DNA of 64,000 bases, from NCBI RefSeq assembly GCF_900188105.1, contig NZ_FZNP01000003.1, positions 310,001 to 374,000 on the forward strand. The letters run 5' to 3'. Origin of the DNA: Actinomadura mexicana. Lineage in GTDB: Bacteria > Actinomycetota > Actinomycetes > Streptosporangiales > Streptosporangiaceae. Under the pieces are notes generated by a model. It did not search any database. It saw only the letters and a list, made by a program, of their open reading frames with translations, and was not told the DNA's origin. A program made the position numbers and the translations under genes. Below, piece by piece: positions 32,838 through 40,414 of the stretch (positions are counted from its first letter, which is position 1; the number at the start of each line of letters is the position of its first letter).

Positions 32838-32939
32838 ATCCTTCTGGTCGTACATCGGATGAGATGCCGGACGAGCCGAGGAAGTTCGCAACTCCCCCCA
32901 GGACGTGAGCCCGCGGCAGAAGCGGGTATCGCCTCGGAT

Positions 32940-34289
32940 ATGCCAACCCAGCGCACGAAACAGATCGTGATCGTCGGCGGCGGGTACGTCGGCATGTACA
33001 CGGCCCTGCGCCTGCAGAAGAGGCTGCGCGGCGAACTGCGCCGCGGCGAGGTCGCCGTCACCGTCATCGACCCGCAGTCCTACATGACCTACCAGCCCTT
33101 CCTGCCGGAGGCGGCCGCGGGGAACCTGGAGCCCCGCCACGTCGTCGCGCCGCTGCGCAAGGTCCTGAACCGCTGCCGCATCGTGAACGGGTTCGTGACG
33201 CGGATCGACAACGCCTCCAGGCGGGTCACCCTCCGGCCCGCCGGGGCGCACACCGCCGGCGTGCCGGAGCGGGAGGTGGAGTACGACGTGCTCGTGGTCA
33301 GCCTCGGCTCCATCTCGCGGACCCTGCCCATCCCGGGCCTCGCCGAGTGCGGGATCGGCTTCAAGACCGTCGAAGAGGCGATCTTCCTGCGCAACCACGT
33401 CCTGCACCAGCTCGACATCGCCGCGTCCAACCCGGACAACGAGACCGTCCGCAGGCGCGCCCTCACGTTCGTGTTCGTCGGCGCCGGGTTCGCGGGAGTC
33501 GAGGCCATGGCCGAGCTGGAGGACATGGCCCGCGACGCCTGCAAGTGGTACCCGACGATCGACGCCAAAAAGATGCGCTGGATGATGGTCGAGGCCACCG
33601 ACCGCATCCTCCCCGAGGTGGGCCCCGAGATGGGCCGCTGGACCGCCGAGGCCCTGCGCCGCCGCGGCATCGAGATCAAGATGAACACGCTGCTCAAGTC
33701 CGCCGAGAAGCGGCGCATCGTGCTGAGCGACGGCGAGGAGTTCGAGGCCGGCACCCTCGTCTGGACGGCCGGCGTGAAACCGCACCCCGTCGTCAGGGAG
33801 AGCGACCTGCCCCTGGACGGCAAGGACCGCATCAAGACCACCGCCGAACTCACCGTCGAAGGGCTCGACGGCGTCTACGCCGCCGGCGACAACGCCGCCG
33901 TCCCCGACCTCACCGACACCGGGGACTTCACCGCCCCCAACGCCCAGCACGCCGTCCGGCAGTCCAAGCGGCTCGCCGACAACATCGTGGCGGACCTGCG
34001 CGGCAAGCCCCGCAAACCGTACGCGCACGCCTACGTCGGCTCGGTCGCCGGCCTCGGCCTGCACAAGGGCGTCGCCAACGTCTACGGGCTCAAGCTCCGC
34101 GGCCTCCCCGCGTGGTTCATGCACCGCACCTACCACCTGTCGCGCATGCCGACCGTCAACCGCAAGTTCCGCATCACCATGGACTGGACGCTCGCCGCGT
34201 TCTTCCGCCGCGAGATCGTCTCGCTGGGAGAACTCGAATGGCCCCGCCAGGAGTTCGAGCTCGCCGCCGGCCGCAAGCACGACATCTGA
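32940..34289 (+). CDS. ndh: Type II NADH dehydrogenase / FAD oxidoreductase
   Basis: 449 residues from ATG 32940. FAD-binding GxGxxG (IVIVGGGYVGMYTALRLQ) starts at residue 9, and an NADH-binding VFVGAGFAGVEAMAELE lies near 180. The sequence SYMTYQPFLPEAAAGNLEPRHV and the GVYAAGDNAAVPD motif near the end are typical of NDH-2 enzymes. The C-terminal region after residue 360 (ARRG-free, ending AFFRREIVSLGELEWPRQEF) likely forms the amphipathic membrane anchor. It passes electrons from NADH to quinone without proton pumping. The ATG has no clear ribosome binding site. It is preceded by the long inverted repeat. Confidence 0.92.
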   Translation: MPTQRTKQIVIVGGGYVGMYTALRLQKRLRGELRRGEVAVTVIDPQSYMTYQPFLPEAAAGNLEPRHVVAPLRKVLNRCRIVNGFVTRIDNASRRVTLRPAGAHTAGVPEREVEYDVLVVSLGSISRTLPIPGLAECGIGFKTVEEAIFLRNHVLHQLDIAASNPDNETVRRRALTFVFVGAGFAGVEAMAELEDMARDACKWYPTIDAKKMRWMMVEATDRILPEVGPEMGRWTAEALRRRGIEIKMNTLLKSAEKRRIVLSDGEEFEAGTLVWTAGVKPHPVVRESDLPLDGKDRIKTTAELTVEGLDGVYAAGDNAAVPDLTDTGDFTAPNAQHAVRQSKRLADNIVADLRGKPRKPYAHAYVGSVAGLGLHKGVANVYGLKLRGLPAWFMHRTYHLSRMPTVNRKFRITMDWTLAAFFRREIVSLGELEWPRQEFELAAGRKHDI

Positions 34290-34390
34290 CAAGAGCACTT
34301 GACCGCACGGACCGTTCCACTGGCCGAACCCGGCCGCCGGAGCTCCACTCTCACGGCCCCTGGAGACGGCGGCGACAGCCACTGACTCGA

Positions 34391-34396
34391 TATGAT
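34391..34396 (+). promoter_or_regulatory. -10 element for the tRNA-like gene
   Basis: TATGAT, one mismatch from TATAAT, ends six bases before the first tRNA base. It supports transcription of the tRNA-like gene. No good -35 is visible at 16-18 bases. Confidence 0.5.
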
Positions 34397-34402
34397 GACG
34401 CC

Positions 34403-34475
34403 GCCCCTGTAGCCCAACGGCAGAGGCGGGCTCCCTAAAAGAGCCAGTGTGTCGGTTCGAGTCCGACCAGGGGCA
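34403..34475 (+). tRNA. Unusual tRNA, anticodon UAA, short variable arm
   Basis: A 73-base cloverleaf with perfect stems: acceptor GCCCCTG/CAGGGGC, D-stem GCC/GGC (three pairs, loop containing GG), anticodon stem GGCTC/GAGCC, T-stem GTCGG/CCGAC with loop TTCGAGT, and discriminator A. CCA is not encoded. The anticodon loop is CCTAAAA, giving anticodon UAA (Leu, codon UUA) with C at position 33, where U is almost universal. The variable arm is only AGTGT, whereas leucine tRNAs are normally class II with a long arm. The three-pair D-stem is leucine-like. Perfect stems and a TATGAT upstream argue against simple decay. Charging identity is uncertain. Confidence 0.75.
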
Positions 34476-34520
34476 CGTGCGGCGAACCCTACTCGCCGAC
34501 TTCGTCGGCTTCGCGGGGGC

Positions 34521-34906
34521 TCGCAGTGTCCGCCCAGGGGGCGACCCCCTGGAACCCCCGATGCTCGGGCTCCGCCCTCGTGCGGGCTCGGCTCCGCCTT
34601 CGCTCGGGCTCGGCTTCGCCTTCGCGGGGCTCGCAGTGTCCGCCCAGGGGGCGACCCCCTGGAACCCCCGATGCTCGGGCTCCGCCCTCGTGCGGGCTCG
34701 GCTCCGCCTTCGCTCGGGCTCGGCTTCGCCTTCGCGGGGCTCGCAGTGTCCGCCCAGGGGGCGACCCCCTGGAACCCCCGATGCTCGGGCTCCGCCCTCG
34801 TGCGGGCTCGGCTCCGCCTTCGCTCGGGCTCGGCTTCGCCTTCGCGGGGCTCGCAGTGTCCGCCCAGGGGGCGACCCCCTGGAACCCCCGATGCTCGGGC
34901 TCCGCC
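34521..34906. repeat. 110-bp tandem repeat, 3.5 copies
   Basis: Three identical 110-bp units begin at 34521, 34631 and 34741. A fourth starts at 34851 and diverges near 34907. Each unit holds a perfect CCAGGGGG-CGA-CCCCCTGG hairpin and a run of shorter GGCTC-GCCTTCGC-like subrepeats. It starts 45 bases after the tRNA-like gene. It is open in several frames because 110-bp units carry no stops there, but there is no start signal, so I treat it as non-coding. Confidence 0.95.
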
Positions 34907-34960
34907 TTTGCTGTCTTTGGGGGCTGAGGTCGGTGTCCGCGGTGCTCGCCTTCGCCGCGG

Positions 34961-35030
34961 CGAATCGGTGTCGGACGAATCGGTGTCGGACGAATCGGTG
35001 TCGGACGAATCGGTGTCGGACGACTCGGTG
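34961..35030. repeat. 15-bp tandem repeat, four copies plus partial
   Basis: CGAATCGGTGTCGGA is repeated perfectly at 34961, 34976, 34991 and 35006, with a partial, one-base-changed fifth copy at 35021. The unit length is a multiple of three, so frames stay open (reading ESVSD), but no ribosome binding site precedes it. The rest of the gene-free stretch to 35146 shows nothing recognisable. Confidence 0.92.
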
Positions 35031-35146
35031 CAGCCGGTCCGCTGTCCGGCTGCCCTTGGACCGTCGCGCCGGTATTGCCTGGTGGCCTGCCGGGTCGGGC
35101 GGTGGTGCGGAGGCGGCAGTCGCCCGTTCTTGCATACCGCAGCTGC

Positions 35147-36232
35147 TCAGCGCAGGACGGCCCCCAGCAGGTCGGTGCCCAGCGTCGTCATCTCGGGCAG
35201 GTTGAGGGTGTAGTGGACGTAGCGCCCGTGCCGCCGGGTCGTGAGCAGGCCCGCGCGGCGCAGGACGGCGAGGTGGCGGGAGACCTCGGGGGGCGAGAGT
35301 TCCCAGGCGTGGGCCAGCTCGCCAGTGGTGTGCGGGCCGCGGGCCAGGGTGCGCAGCAGCCGCAGTCGTACCGGATGTGCGAGTGCCTCCAGCCGGAGGG
35401 TGACCGTTTCCAGCGGCACCGGCTCTGACGGACTCGGCTCGGCCACGGGGTACTGCACCACCGGCTGCCATCCGGGCGCGTGCACCACCACCAGGTGCGG
35501 GCGGCCGAAGACACTGGGGATGCAGGCGACCCCGGCGCCGTGGGCGGCGACCGCGTTGTCCTGCAGCTTGTCCACGACGATGCAGTCGCCGTCCGGTGCC
35601 AGGGTGACCGCGCCGGAGACCGAGGCGAGTGCCGCCCTGACCCCCTGGCGCTTCAGCAGATCGTTCTTCAGGCGCAGGTCGGTGGCCAGCTGCACGGCGA
35701 CGCCCGTCCAAGCGGCGTCGAAGAACGCCTCGGCGCACTGTTCGAGGGTGTGGCGCACCCGCGCCCGCACTGCGGCCGGGTCCGCGAGCAGCCGCTCCGC
35801 GAATGCCTCCTGGAGGGCGCCGCGGGCCTGGGCCAGTTCCAGGGCCCGCTCGCGCGCGGTGGCGTCGGCGAGCGGCGACGGCGCAGCGAAGAGGACGCGA
35901 TTGCTGCCGCACGTGGTGGTGAGCGCGGCGGTCACATAGGTCTCGTCGTCGATCCGGTCCACGTCGTCCAACTCCTCGGCGAGGGTCTGCCGAGGGCGGG
36001 CGGGGACCAGGAAATCGGCTCGTGAGGAACGCCAGAGGAACTCCGCCTCCCGCAACCGCTCGGCCAGCTCCGGCGGCAGCCCGGCCCAGACGTCCCCGGC
36101 CCAGACGGCCAGCCGCGGGTGGTGCCCGGGTTCGGCCAGGACGTGCAGCATCGCGGTCAGCTCGGCCAGCGGGGAGGCGGCGAACCGCAGCCGCTCGGCC
36201 GGTAGCCCGGTGATGTCGATGCGCAGCGTCAT
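35147..36232 (-). CDS. ArsR-type regulator with DUF5937-like N-terminal domain
   Basis: 361 residues. Residues about 1-260 form a helical ligand-sensor-type domain seen in actinomycete regulators (begins MTLRIDITGLPAERLRFAASPLAEL). The C-terminal 90 residues are a winged helix: LAHPVRLRLLRTLARGPHTTGELAHAWELSPPEVSRHLAVLRRAGLL, with wing RRHGRYVHYTL. No ArsR metal-binding ELCVC box is present, so a non-metal ligand is expected. It is divergent from an MFS exporter, with a 29-bp palindrome between them, so it probably represses itself and the transporter. Confidence 0.88.
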   Translation of the reverse strand: MTLRIDITGLPAERLRFAASPLAELTAMLHVLAEPGHHPRLAVWAGDVWAGLPPELAERLREAEFLWRSSRADFLVPARPRQTLAEELDDVDRIDDETYVTAALTTTCGSNRVLFAAPSPLADATARERALELAQARGALQEAFAERLLADPAAVRARVRHTLEQCAEAFFDAAWTGVAVQLATDLRLKNDLLKRQGVRAALASVSGAVTLAPDGDCIVVDKLQDNAVAAHGAGVACIPSVFGRPHLVVVHAPGWQPVVQYPVAEPSPSEPVPLETVTLRLEALAHPVRLRLLRTLARGPHTTGELAHAWELSPPEVSRHLAVLRRAGLLTTRRHGRYVHYTLNLPEMTTLGTDLLGAVLR

Positions 36233-36267
36233 CCCCCCATCATCGCTGGTCGGACGGCCGGCGACGG

Positions 36268-36296
36268 CGCCGGTTGACGATGTCCGTCAACCGGCG
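36268..36296. promoter_or_regulatory. 29-bp palindromic operator
   Basis: Perfect 12-bp arms CGCCGGTTGACG (36268-36279) and CGTCAACCGGCG (36285-36296) surround ATGTC. It sits in the middle of the 100-bp divergent region, 36 bases from each start codon. Both arms contain TTGACG, which can act as a -35 in each direction, so bound repressor would block both promoters. Confidence 0.75.
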
Positions 36297-36332
36297 GGCC
36301 GCATCCGGCGGCCCGGCACGACCGTTGGCGCC

Positions 36333-37517
36333 ATGGCGACCACCACGAGAATCCGGCCCCGCGCCCTCCTCCGTGCCTCCGGCGGCCCCCGCTATGCCGT
36401 CGCCCTGGCCGTGGACGCGCTCGGCACCGGCCTGCTGCGGCCCTTCCTGCTGCTCTACGGGGTGACGGTGCTCAGGCTGTCCGCGCCGCTCACCGGCCTC
36501 GCCATGACGGCCGGCGTCGTCATGGGCCTGGTGTGCATGCCCGTGGTGGGCCGGTGGCTGGACCGGGGCGCACGCAGCACGGTCGTGGCCGCGTCGATGC
36601 TGGTGCGGGTGCTGGGCGTGGCGCTGCTGCTGGCCACCCCGACGGGGAACGTCTGGCTGTTCGCGGCGGCGGCGCTCTTCCTCGGCATCGGCAACCAGGC
36701 ATGGCCGGCGGCCCACGCGGCTCTCGTGGCCACGGTCGTCCACGGCCGGGAACGCGACGCCGCCCTCGCGGGAGGCCGCGCCCTGCGCAACGCCGGCCTG
36801 GGCGCCGGTGCGCTCCTCGCCACCGCGTGCCTGGCCGGCGGCACCACCGCACTGCAGGTGCTGGCAGCCGTCACGGGGCTCGCCTACCTCGCCGCGGCGG
36901 CCCTGGCGTGGTCCGTCCACGTGCACGCTCATCCGGCCCCTGCCGCGGTCGAGGGCAGGGACGGCGAGCCCGCACCCGGGATGCGGGCGCTGCTGGCCGC
37001 CAACGTGATCTACGTCTTCTGCCTCAACGTCCCCGAGATCGCGCTCCCTCTGGTCCTGGTGACGCAGATGCACGCATCCGCGGTGTGGTCGGCGGCCATC
37101 TTCGTGGCCAACACGGTGCTGGTGGTCACCCTGCAGGTTCCGGTCACCGTCCTGCTGTCCCGCTTCCCCCGCCGGTCCGTGCTGGCAGTCGCCGGCGTGG
37201 TGCTCGCCGCGTCCTACCTCGGCTTCCTCGCGGCCACCTCGCTGGGACACGGCTGGGGTGCCCCGGCCGTCGCCGCGGTGTCCGTCGTCTGCACCCTCGG
37301 CGAGATCATCTACGCGGGCAGCGCCACCGCGCTCGTCACCGCCCTCGCCCCGGCCCCCGTCCTCGGACGCGCCCTCGCCCGCTTCCAGCTCTCCACGGGC
37401 TTCGGCCTCGCCGCCTCCCCAGCGGTCATCACCGCCCTCGCACCCCACGGCCCGGCCGCCCTCTGGGGCGGCCTCGCCGCCGCGACGCTCCTCTCCGCCT
37501 CCGCCGTCGCCCGCTGA
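36333..37517 (+). CDS. MFS transporter
   Basis: 394 residues from ATG 36333, with twelve hydrophobic spans. The MFS loop motif after helix 2 appears as GRWLDRGARST near residue 70-80. A second related loop (LLSRFPRRSVLAV) follows helix 8. It is most like multidrug or small-molecule exporters of the DHA1 type. The start lacks a Shine-Dalgarno. Upstream in-frame codons belong to the operator region. Pairing with a divergent winged-helix regulator implies inducible efflux or uptake. The substrate is unknown. Confidence 0.88.
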   Translation: MATTTRIRPRALLRASGGPRYAVALAVDALGTGLLRPFLLLYGVTVLRLSAPLTGLAMTAGVVMGLVCMPVVGRWLDRGARSTVVAASMLVRVLGVALLLATPTGNVWLFAAAALFLGIGNQAWPAAHAALVATVVHGRERDAALAGGRALRNAGLGAGALLATACLAGGTTALQVLAAVTGLAYLAAAALAWSVHVHAHPAPAAVEGRDGEPAPGMRALLAANVIYVFCLNVPEIALPLVLVTQMHASAVWSAAIFVANTVLVVTLQVPVTVLLSRFPRRSVLAVAGVVLAASYLGFLAATSLGHGWGAPAVAAVSVVCTLGEIIYAGSATALVTALAPAPVLGRALARFQLSTGFGLAASPAVITALAPHGPAALWGGLAAATLLSASAVAR

Positions 37518-37589
37518 GCGTGCTCGATCACGAGGCACCACACAACGGCCGCCACCGCCGAAGGACCGATGCTCGGAGGGGTTTCGGGC

Positions 37590-37619
37590 TGATCAAGTGC
37601 GGGGACCGCGGCTTAGACT
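37590..37619 (+). promoter_or_regulatory. Candidate promoter for Bax-inhibitor-1 gene
   Basis: TAGACT (37614-37619) is a good actinomycete -10. TGATCA at 37590-37595 is a weak -35 at 18 bases. The leader would be about 25 bases with GGAG before the ATG. Confidence 0.35.
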
Positions 37620-37650
37620 GGGGGGTCACGTCGGCCGAAGTGGAGACCTG

Positions 37651-38442
37651 ATGGAGAGCAGAAACCCCGCGTTCCGGGGGAGCGCCTTCGACCAGCGGGC
37701 CGGGGGGTACGGCGCCCGGCCCTACGGAGGGGCCGCGTACGCCGCGCCCGGGTACGCGCCGGCCGCCACCAGGCCGATGACCATGGACGACGTCGTCGTC
37801 CGCGGGTTCCTGACGCTCGTGACGCTGATGATCACGGCGGCGCTGGCGTGGGCGTTCGTGCCCACCTCGCTCGCCGCGCCCGTGCTGGTCGTGGCGCTCA
37901 TCGCCGAGATCGGCATCTGGGCGTTCATCGCGTTCGGCCGCAAGGCGAACGCGGCGACGGTGCTGGCGTTCGCCGCGGTCTACGGCGTCGTCGTGGGCCT
38001 CGTCAGCCACTCCTACAACGACCTCTACCACGGGGTGGTGTTCCAGGCCGTGGTCGGGACGGCGCTGGCGTTCGGCGCCACCCTCGCCGTCTACGCGCTG
38101 CGCATCGTCCGGGTCACGCCCAAGTTCGCCCGGTTCGTTATGGCCGCCGGGCTCGCGCTGATCGGGTTGATGATCGTCAACCTGGTGGTGCACCTGTTCG
38201 GCGGCGACCACGGGATCGGGATCCGCGACCCCGGCAGCCCGCTCGCCTACGTCTTCAGCGTCGCCGCGATCCTCGTCGGCTGCTTCTTCCTGCTGCTCGA
38301 CTTCGACGCGGTCGAGACCGGCGTCCGGACGGGGGCGCCCGAGAAGTTCGCCTGGTACTGCGCGTTCGGGCTGGTGCTGAGCCTGGTGTGGATCTACCTG
38401 GAGATCCTGCGGCTGCTCAGCTACTTCTCCGGGCGCGACTAG
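37651..38442 (+). CDS. Bax inhibitor-1/YccA-family membrane protein
   Basis: 263 residues from ATG 37651, with GGAGA six bases upstream. A Gly/Ala/Tyr-rich cytoplasmic N-terminus of about 45 residues is followed by seven transmembrane segments. Family hallmarks include TMDDVVVRGFLTL at the start and SPLAYVFSVAAILVGCFFLLLDFD with the acidic pair in the last third. Such proteins are pH-dependent cation-leak channels or stress regulators. The role in actinobacteria is not established. A 10-bp hairpin follows the stop. Confidence 0.92.
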   Translation: MESRNPAFRGSAFDQRAGGYGARPYGGAAYAAPGYAPAATRPMTMDDVVVRGFLTLVTLMITAALAWAFVPTSLAAPVLVVALIAEIGIWAFIAFGRKANAATVLAFAAVYGVVVGLVSHSYNDLYHGVVFQAVVGTALAFGATLAVYALRIVRVTPKFARFVMAAGLALIGLMIVNLVVHLFGGDHGIGIRDPGSPLAYVFSVAAILVGCFFLLLDFDAVETGVRTGAPEKFAWYCAFGLVLSLVWIYLEILRLLSYFSGRD

Positions 38443-38452
38443 CCCTCGCGAT

Positions 38453-38486
38453 GATCAGCCCCGCGCCGGACGGCGTGGGGCTGATC
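38453..38486 (+). terminator. Hairpin terminator after Bax-inhibitor-1 gene
   Basis: GATCAGCCCC (38453-38462) pairs perfectly with GGGGCTGATC (38477-38486). The 14-base loop can form inner GCCG/CGGC pairs. It begins 11 bases after the stop. Confidence 0.75.
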
Positions 38487-38585
38487 TGTGCGGGATCTCT
38501 GCGCCAAGGTCGTGGCGCGCAGCGGCACGACGGCGGGGGCGTCCTCTGGCGGGATCCCGCCACGTTCGTGGTGAGGTTCGGCCGG

Positions 38586-38608
38586 CGCGTCCTCCCGGGG
38601 GAGGCGCG
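38586..38608 (-). terminator. Hairpin after DUF4287 gene
   Basis: CGCG-CCTCCC pairs with GGGAGG-CGCG with one bulged T, four bases beyond the minus-strand stop. A 16-bp palindrome TGGCGGGATCCCGCCA follows at 38549-38564. Confidence 0.55.
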
Positions 38609-38611
38609 TGC

Positions 38612-38839
38612 TCAGTAGTGGCGGGCGCGGCGTGTGCGCTCGTGCTCGCGGACCAGGGCCGCGGCGTAGCCGTGGGAGAGGTTGTGCTCCTCGGCCAGCC
38701 AGGTGCTGCGTTCGTCGCAGCGGGTGAACGAGGGCCCGTTCTCGATCGTGGTGAACCACTCGGGGATGTCACGTCCGGTGACTTGCGGAATGCGGGCTAT
38801 CAGCTTGCTGTGGGTCTCCGGCGAGTGGTTCAGTGACAA
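38612..38839 (-). CDS. DUF4287-family small protein
   Basis: 75 residues from a TTG start (38839), decided by a GGAGG six bases upstream. An upstream ATG-containing extension lacks such a site. The body matches the DUF4287 pattern: IARIPQVTGRDIPEWF, then STWLAEEHNLSHGYAAALVREHERT. This short helical family is common in actinobacteria and often found alone. Its role is unknown. The upstream 100 bases carry several small palindromes (CCCCTAACGGGG at 38904-38915, GGGGATGATCCCC at 38950-38962). Confidence 0.8.
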   Translation of the reverse strand: MSLNHSPETHSKLIARIPQVTGRDIPEWFTTIENGPSFTRCDERSTWLAEEHNLSHGYAAALVREHERTRRARHY

Positions 38840-39067
38840 TTGGCACCTCCAGGTCGCGGGGCTCTTCCTGCCGACTCTGCAACACCGCTCCGCATGTGAC
38901 AACCCCCTAACGGGGACCTATCTATTGCGTTACGTAGATCATCTGTAACGGGGATGATCCCCGGAAACGCGCAGGTGGCCCGCATGAAGCCGCTTGAGGG
39001 CGGTTCCGTGCGGGCCACCATGCACCGGTCAGGGTTACATTTCCTTTGGGTAAGACCGGGCTTACCT

Positions 39068-40288
39068 CTAGGAGAGGCGCTCCAGGACCATGGCCATGCC
39101 CTGGCCGCCGCCCACGCACATCGTCTCCAGGCCGAACTGCTTGTCGTGGAACCTGAGGCCGTTGAGGAGCGTGGAGGTGATCCGGGCGCCGGTCATGCCG
39201 AAGGGGTGGCCGACCGCGATCGCGCCGCCGTTGACGTTCAGCTTGTCGTGGTCGATGCCGAGTTCCTCGGCGGACGGCAGCACCTGCGCCGCGAACGCCT
39301 CGTTGATCTCGACGAGGTCGATGTCGTCGATCGTCATCCCGGCCTTGGCGAGGGCCCTGCGGGAGGCCTCCACCGGGCCGAGGCCCATGATCTCGGGAGA
39401 CAGGCCGGTGACGCCGGTCGACACGATGCGGGCCAGCGGGGTGATGCCGAGCTCGGCGGCCTTGGTGTCGCTCATGACCACGACCGCGGCGGCGCCGTCG
39501 TTCAGCGGGCAGCAGTTGCCGGCGGTGACCGTCCCGTCCGGGCGGAACACCGGCTGGAGCTGCGACACCTTCTCGTAGGTGGTGCCGGGGCGGGGGCCGT
39601 CGTCCTTGGCCGCGACGGAGCCGTCCGGGAGCGTGACCGGGGTGATGTCCTTCTCCCAGAACCCGTTGGCGAGGGCCTTCTCGGCGAGGTTCTGCGAGCG
39701 GACGCCGAACTCGTCCTGCGCCTGGCGGGACACGCCGCGCAGGGCCGCCACGTTCTCGGCGGTCTGGCCCATCGCGATGTAGATGTCGGGCAGCGCGCCG
39801 TCCTCGCGGGGGTCGTGCCACGCGGGGGCGCCGCCCTCGCCGGCCTTGGCGGTGCGGCCCTGGGCGTCGGCGAACAGCGGGTTCTGCGTGTCGGGCAGGC
39901 CGTCGCTGCTGCCCTTGGCGAACCGGCTGACGGTCTCGACGCCCGCCGAGACGATGACGTCGGCCTCCCCGGCGCGGATCGCGTGCAGCGCCATCCGGGT
40001 CGTCTGGAGCGAGGACGAGCAGTACCGGGTGATGGTGGCGCCGGGCACGTTGTCCCAGCCCAGCAGGACCGACACCACGCGCCCCATGTTGTAGCCCTGC
40101 TCGCCGCCGGGCAGGCCGCAGCCGAGCAGCAGGTCGTCGATCTGGCTCGGGTCCAGCTGCGGGACCTTCGCCATGGCGGCGGTGACCATCTGGGCGGTGA
40201 GGTCGTCGGGCCGGATGTCCTTGAGCGACCCCTTGAAGGCGCGCCCGATCGGCGAGCGCGCGGTTGCGACGATGACTGCCTCGGGCAT
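39068..40288 (-). CDS. Thiolase (acetyl-CoA acetyltransferase)
   Basis: 406 residues, GGAG seven bases before the ATG. Catalytic Cys near residue 92 in TITRYCSSSLQTTRMA, the His in NVNGGAIAVGHPFGMTGAR and the second Cys in CVGGGQGMAMV are all present, so it is an active degradative or biosynthetic thiolase. Length and motifs resemble FadA-type 3-ketoacyl-CoA thiolases. It probably works in beta-oxidation or acetoacetyl-CoA formation. No other beta-oxidation genes are adjacent. A TAGATT -10 candidate (40344-40339) lies inside ACCAGC/GCTGGT arms and may be an operator. Confidence 0.93.
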   Translation of the reverse strand: MPEAVIVATARSPIGRAFKGSLKDIRPDDLTAQMVTAAMAKVPQLDPSQIDDLLLGCGLPGGEQGYNMGRVVSVLLGWDNVPGATITRYCSSSLQTTRMALHAIRAGEADVIVSAGVETVSRFAKGSSDGLPDTQNPLFADAQGRTAKAGEGGAPAWHDPREDGALPDIYIAMGQTAENVAALRGVSRQAQDEFGVRSQNLAEKALANGFWEKDITPVTLPDGSVAAKDDGPRPGTTYEKVSQLQPVFRPDGTVTAGNCCPLNDGAAAVVVMSDTKAAELGITPLARIVSTGVTGLSPEIMGLGPVEASRRALAKAGMTIDDIDLVEINEAFAAQVLPSAEELGIDHDKLNVNGGAIAVGHPFGMTGARITSTLLNGLRFHDKQFGLETMCVGGGQGMAMVLERLS

Positions 40289-40414
40289 GTGCGGGTCTCC
40301 TTCTCAGCGGCCAACGGTGTTACTCACCGGTCACCAGCAATCTAGCCGCTGGTCCCCCGCGGCGTACACGCCGCCCCCCGGGCCTGATGGACGGCGCGTC
40401 CAATAAGTGCGGGC

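Noticed and set aside
34403..34475. Ochre suppressor tRNA
   Set aside because: Anticodon UAA pairs with UUA (Leu). A suppressor of UAA stops would need anticodon UUA.
34521..35030. CRISPR array
   Set aside because: Units are contiguous tandem copies with no unique spacers and no cas genes in the window.
34447..35213. Open frames of about 250 codons across the repeats
   Set aside because: Their apparent proteins are translated 110-bp and 15-bp repeats (RGSQCPPRG, SDESV), with no ribosome binding site. The openness follows from unit composition.
34403..37517. Integrative element with attL/attR at the tRNA
   Set aside because: No integrase, excisionase or second copy of the tRNA 3' end was found in the window.
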